64,000 bases of DNA from contig NZ_PVNS01000004.1 of assembly GCF_002993335.1 (NCBI RefSeq), positions 1-64,000 on the forward strand, given 5' to 3'. The stretch comes from Alkalicoccus urumqiensis. GTDB taxonomy: Bacteria > Bacillota > Bacilli > Bacillales > Salisediminibacteriaceae. Numbering within the stretch: position 1 is the stretch's first letter; each line of letters opens with the position of its first letter. Below are positions 61,333 through 64,000 of this stretch, piece by piece. The notes under the pieces were generated by a model, which saw nothing but the letters and a program-made list of their open reading frames with translations, ran no database searches and was not told where the DNA came from. A program made the translations under genes and the position numbers.

Positions 61333-61881
61333 TTACCGATCTCGTTTTTCGGGTGGAACATCCCGTTTCTTCGGCATTTCCGGCGCTTCTTCTGCATAGG
61401 AGGCCGGGTCTTCCTCACTCATGGGATCACCAATCTGGCTCGGTCCGGCAGGCTCCTCTGAGGCAGCGCCTCCGCCTGTCTGATTGAGATCCGCGGGGAT
61501 AAGAACAGCAATCGATCCGCTTCCGATCTTTTCTTCAAATTGATCCGCATCTTCTTTTGAAAAACCGTGGCGGGTAAAGTCAAACGGTTCTTTTAAATCA
61601 TTGCCCTCCTGAGAGCCGGCAAATTCTGTCTGCCCTTTAAAAGCCGTTTTCACTTTATCCATAAACCCCATCGATTTTTCTTCAGCAGCAGGGGTGTTCT
61701 CCTTTTCACCTTCCAGCACCTCGACCCGGGCGGCTGCCTGATCGCGGAGACTGTTTTCCGTCTGACGATCTCCGCACACAAGCACAATTTCTTCCGGGCG
61801 GCTGCCTTTCATCCGGATATCTTCCACTGCCTCCGCTGCTTCTTTCGCCGATTCATAAAATCCATGAAGCTGTTTTTCCAT
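61333..61881 (-). CDS. General stress protein, GSP17M/YflT-like
   Basis: A 182-residue acidic soluble protein. The first 110 residues follow the Bacillus general stress protein 17M family: an N-terminal alpha/beta region (GFYESAKEAAEAVEDIRMKGSRPEEIVLVCGD), then FMDKVKTAFKG. The rest is a low-complexity tail rich in Glu, Pro, Ser and Lys. Members are SigB-controlled in Bacillus; no SigB promoter was identified. ATG 61881 is used because GGAAAGG is then well spaced; the ATG nine bases up overlaps it. Confidence 0.75.
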   Translation of the reverse strand: MEKQLHGFYESAKEAAEAVEDIRMKGSRPEEIVLVCGDRQTENSLRDQAAARVEVLEGEKENTPAAEEKSMGFMDKVKTAFKGQTEFAGSQEGNDLKEPFDFTRHGFSKEDADQFEEKIGSGSIAVLIPADLNQTGGGAASEEPAGPSQIGDPMSEEDPASYAEEAPEMPKKRDVPPEKRDR

Positions 61882-61945
61882 CGTAACCATCCTTTCCAGG
61901 GAATTGTCTGGTAGTCTATTCCCTGAAAGAAGTGCTAAAAAACCG

Positions 61946-62638
61946 CTAACGTTTATCCGGCGGGCGGCGCATCTTTGTCCATTTCAAGACCGAGCGGACA
62001 AAGTCATCGTAGGAGTCAAAGTCTTCGTGACGACGGTTGTACCAGCGCCGCACCGTTTCCAAAAGCCAGTGGGGAAGCGGCCGCCCCTGGATGTATGCGT
62101 AGTACTCCTGATAGCCCCGCAGCAGGTGTTCCCATCGTAAGTCATCGCCGGCGACGATAAATTCCGACACATCAATCACTTTTACCGTGCCTTCCGGCTG
62201 AAGAAGAATATTTTTCAAATGAATATCGCGCGGATTCAGCCCGCAGCTGCGGACATACTCCCTTGCTTTTTCCACCATATTCACAGCTTCTTCCGGAATC
62301 ACAATACCCTGCAGAAGACAGTCGAAAAACGTTGTCCCCTCTTCGAAACTAAGCACAAGCACCGGACCGCTTCTTCCAAAGCATGTTGGAAAGTATGGGC
62401 TGCCGCCAAGCAGCTGGTAAACCTCTTCTTCAAGGCGGCTTTTATACCCGCGGTCTTCAGCATACATTTTCAGCGCATACTGAGGCGCCTCCATGTGCTG
62501 AAATACAGCAGCATCCGTGCCGATACCGACACAGACAAGCTTCTCTGCAGCTCCGCGGATGGTTACCGGCTGATTGTCCGGATGAGCCTGGATGTGGAGC
62601 TGTGATGCTTCCTGCACGATTTCCTGCCACTGCTTCAC
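61946..62638 (-). CDS. Protein kinase-like protein (YrzF-like)
   Basis: A 230-residue protein with a minimal kinase fold. GIGTDAAVFQ stands for the glycine loop and ALKMY holds the ATP-binding lysine. The catalytic loop is PRDIHLKNILL with Asp and Asn. The metal-binding aspartate is in VKVIDVSEF, where DFG is changed to DVS. Length and motifs resemble small Bacillus kinases such as YrzF. The substrate is unknown, and it could be a small-molecule kinase. It lies upstream of the stress protein on the same strand, with a 64-bp gap. Confidence 0.75.
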   Translation of the reverse strand: MKQWQEIVQEASQLHIQAHPDNQPVTIRGAAEKLVCVGIGTDAAVFQHMEAPQYALKMYAEDRGYKSRLEEEVYQLLGGSPYFPTCFGRSGPVLVLSFEEGTTFFDCLLQGIVIPEEAVNMVEKAREYVRSCGLNPRDIHLKNILLQPEGTVKVIDVSEFIVAGDDLRWEHLLRGYQEYYAYIQGRPLPHWLLETVRRWYNRRHEDFDSYDDFVRSVLKWTKMRRPPDKR

Positions 62639-62669
62639 CTTATCTGCTCCTCCCGGCTTACCTATGCTG

Positions 62670-64000
62670 CTATTTTTCAGTCACTTCCAAAAGTCCTTTA
62701 TCATTTAAAAACACCTTCACTTGATGCATTTCCTGCTGTACGATATACCTTCTGTCATCAATTGTAAAAACGACATCCGGATGGCAGACACTGCAGGAAA
62801 TCGTGCCTGAAGGATCTTTCACCGTGAGCTGTGTTTTTGCTCCTCCCGGTGATCCTGCCTCCCCTACGGTGATCTCTTTTCCTGCATGCACTCTACCGCC
62901 AATCATCCGCTGCTGAATCGTAACTGCACCGTCTGCATACAAATGGGAATGCATGACCCCTTTTCCGAGAATGTCGATTTCCCCATCACTGTACAGCACA
63001 CTTTGTGCTGCGTAACGGAGAGCCAGCCTTGAAGTACTCAGCACCGGTGTCTGCAGCAGATCGTGCAGTTCACGTCCGCCTTCCTCCAGCTGCAGAAAAA
63101 AATCTTCCGGAAGTGACTTCCTTTGATGAAAGACGAGAAGCCCCTTTTTTATATCGGTGCTGTAGTCCGTCCAGCGACGGTCCAGAAGACCGCTGTTTTC
63201 CTCCACGTATGCGGTGAACGTCTGGGCTTCCCGGTGAAGCGCAGAAAATCTTTTTTCCAGAAGACGTTTGACGAGTGGCCCCCATCCGCTTTCCAGCGTA
63301 TACGAGCTGCGGAACGCGTCGGATTGGATAATCTGTTCAAATGCTTTGCGGAATGGCAGAAACGCTTCTAAAAATCTGCGGAGCAGATGCTGTACGTCAT
63401 CGTAAAGTGCGCTGCTCCTGCCGGCAGCAACACGTGCATTAAGTGCATTACCGTTAATCGTCGTCGAACCACGCGAATGCACGAAGCCGCCGTCCACATT
63501 CTGGTGCACCCAGGCGTCTCCAAATGCCTCTACGACCATCTTTGATTCCACAGATCCGACAATTTCCACATCTCCAATAAAGCGGATATTTCCCTCCTCG
63601 AGCGTTAAATTACCACGATGGACGAGTTTCGGCAGTATGGAAAGCCGGATTGTCTGCCCCCGGTGTTCGAACTTCGGCCGGCCGCTCGCAGCTGCAATCA
63701 ACTCACGGGACTCCTCTTCCAGCGCCACCCCGTCACCTGCGATCAACTGAATTGGTTTTCCGGGCCTCGACTTCAGGACTTCGCCAAAAACACTGATCCC
63801 GTCCTCCCCCTCAGTCGGTTCAATGACCTTTGCGAAAACGAGCCCTTCCTCCACGTTAGGAATTTCAATAGATTCCCGGTAATCAATCGTTCCGTCTTCA
63901 CGTTCCTTATAAATTTTATTCCGTTCTTTTATATCGATGGTGAAATCAAGCCGGCCGTCTTTCCCGTGTTTTGGAAGTTTTCCGCTCGCAATGACAAATA
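62670..64000 (-). CDS. FapA-like protein (DUF342), 5' end beyond the window
   Basis: Visible are the last 443 residues of a DUF342/FapA protein; the frame stays open to the window edge, so the start is missing. It carries the complete family core: DGTIDYRESIEIPNVEEGLVFA, GEDGISVFGEV, NLTLEEGNIRFIGDVEIVGSVESKMVVEAFG, a helical middle, and the C-terminal glycine-repeat part VLYSDGEIDILGKGVMHSHLYADGAVTIQQ. It is a paralogue of the protein at 48844, but closer to the standard family in the DGTIDY region, which is degraded in the other. It ends 32 bp before the kinase-like gene. Confidence 0.85.
   Translation of the reverse strand, partial: FVIASGKLPKHGKDGRLDFTIDIKERNKIYKEREDGTIDYRESIEIPNVEEGLVFAKVIEPTEGEDGISVFGEVLKSRPGKPIQLIAGDGVALEEESRELIAAASGRPKFEHRGQTIRLSILPKLVHRGNLTLEEGNIRFIGDVEIVGSVESKMVVEAFGDAWVHQNVDGGFVHSRGSTTINGNALNARVAAGRSSALYDDVQHLLRRFLEAFLPFRKAFEQIIQSDAFRSSYTLESGWGPLVKRLLEKRFSALHREAQTFTAYVEENSGLLDRRWTDYSTDIKKGLLVFHQRKSLPEDFFLQLEEGGRELHDLLQTPVLSTSRLALRYAAQSVLYSDGEIDILGKGVMHSHLYADGAVTIQQRMIGGRVHAGKEITVGEAGSPGGAKTQLTVKDPSGTISCSVCHPDVVFTIDDRRYIVQQEMHQVKVFLNDKGLLEVTEK

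Noticed and set aside
1-64000. CRISPR array, tRNA, rRNA, transposase or prophage genes
   Set aside because: No regularly spaced repeats, no cloverleaf or rRNA sequence and no recombinase, capsid or transposase motif were seen on either strand.

Overview
The window reads as chromosomal DNA of a low-to-mid GC Bacillota, most likely a Bacillaceae bacterium. Recognisable homologues of Bacillus genes include mreBH, the heme-based aerotaxis sensor hemAT, a bacterial nitric oxide synthase, mhqD, a yfiB/yfiC ABC pair, yfnB, azoR and a ytvI-like gene. The many cytoplasmic acidic proteins and the intergenic repeats would fit a halophilic or alkaliphilic genus, but that is inference: there is no rRNA or tRNA gene here to place it. 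No prophage, transposase or CRISPR array was found.

Layout. 1-275 is a gene-free left edge with an inverted repeat and a short copy of an intergenic repeat. 276-4206 holds an aldehyde dehydrogenase and a MATE exporter (minus), divergent from a TetR regulator and a small export protein (plus). 4315-11350 holds an XRE/TPR regulator, mreBH, a beta carbonic anhydrase, a 45-residue membrane protein, a lipid kinase, a glycosyltransferase and an AI-2E family permease. 11504-15710 is a minus-strand run: a 50-residue protein, a TspO-like protein, kynureninase and an ABC-F ATPase. 15889-27528 holds an unknown membrane protein, a SWIM/SNF2 helicase, a PAS-GGDEF cyclase, a flavin reductase with MhqD, a CcpA-type site before an acetamidase/formamidase, and RecQ. 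27569-34108 holds NOS, a TPP-riboswitch-controlled thiamine salvage operon (thiM-thiD-thiE), a converging thiF/moeB-like gene and adenine deaminase. 34302-42333 holds an MFS exporter, a heterodimeric ABC exporter, a DoxX-like protein and an alpha-glucosidase. 42391-50631 holds a multi-PAS GGDEF protein, an ElaA acetyltransferase, a DUF1499 protein, a repeat-rich gap, HemAT, an unknown coiled-coil protein and a FapA-like (DUF342) protein.

50767-57213 is the most unusual part: two related minus-strand modules. Each encodes a protein with a degraded GGDEF domain plus a degraded receiver domain, a small single-pass membrane protein translationally coupled to it, and a BTAD/winged-helix (SARP-like) regulator. 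The larger copy also encodes a membrane protein shaped like a family 2 glycosyltransferase but lacking its acidic catalytic motif. The module appears to be built of pseudo-enzymes under BTAD control. Together with two FapA-like proteins (48844 and the right edge) and two apparently intact GGDEF proteins, it hints at a cyclic-di-GMP or surface-related signalling network. The target is unknown.

57214-58055 is a non-coding stretch with a structured repeat. 58056-64000 holds azoreductase AzoR, a DUF4190 protein, a HAD nucleotidase, an RNase H-like protein whose promoter carries a LexA/DinR-type box, a YdjM-like membrane hydrolase, a general stress protein, a kinase-like protein and the 5'-truncated second FapA-like gene. 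Starts were moved inward from the longest frame wherever a ribosome binding site and the family start supported it.
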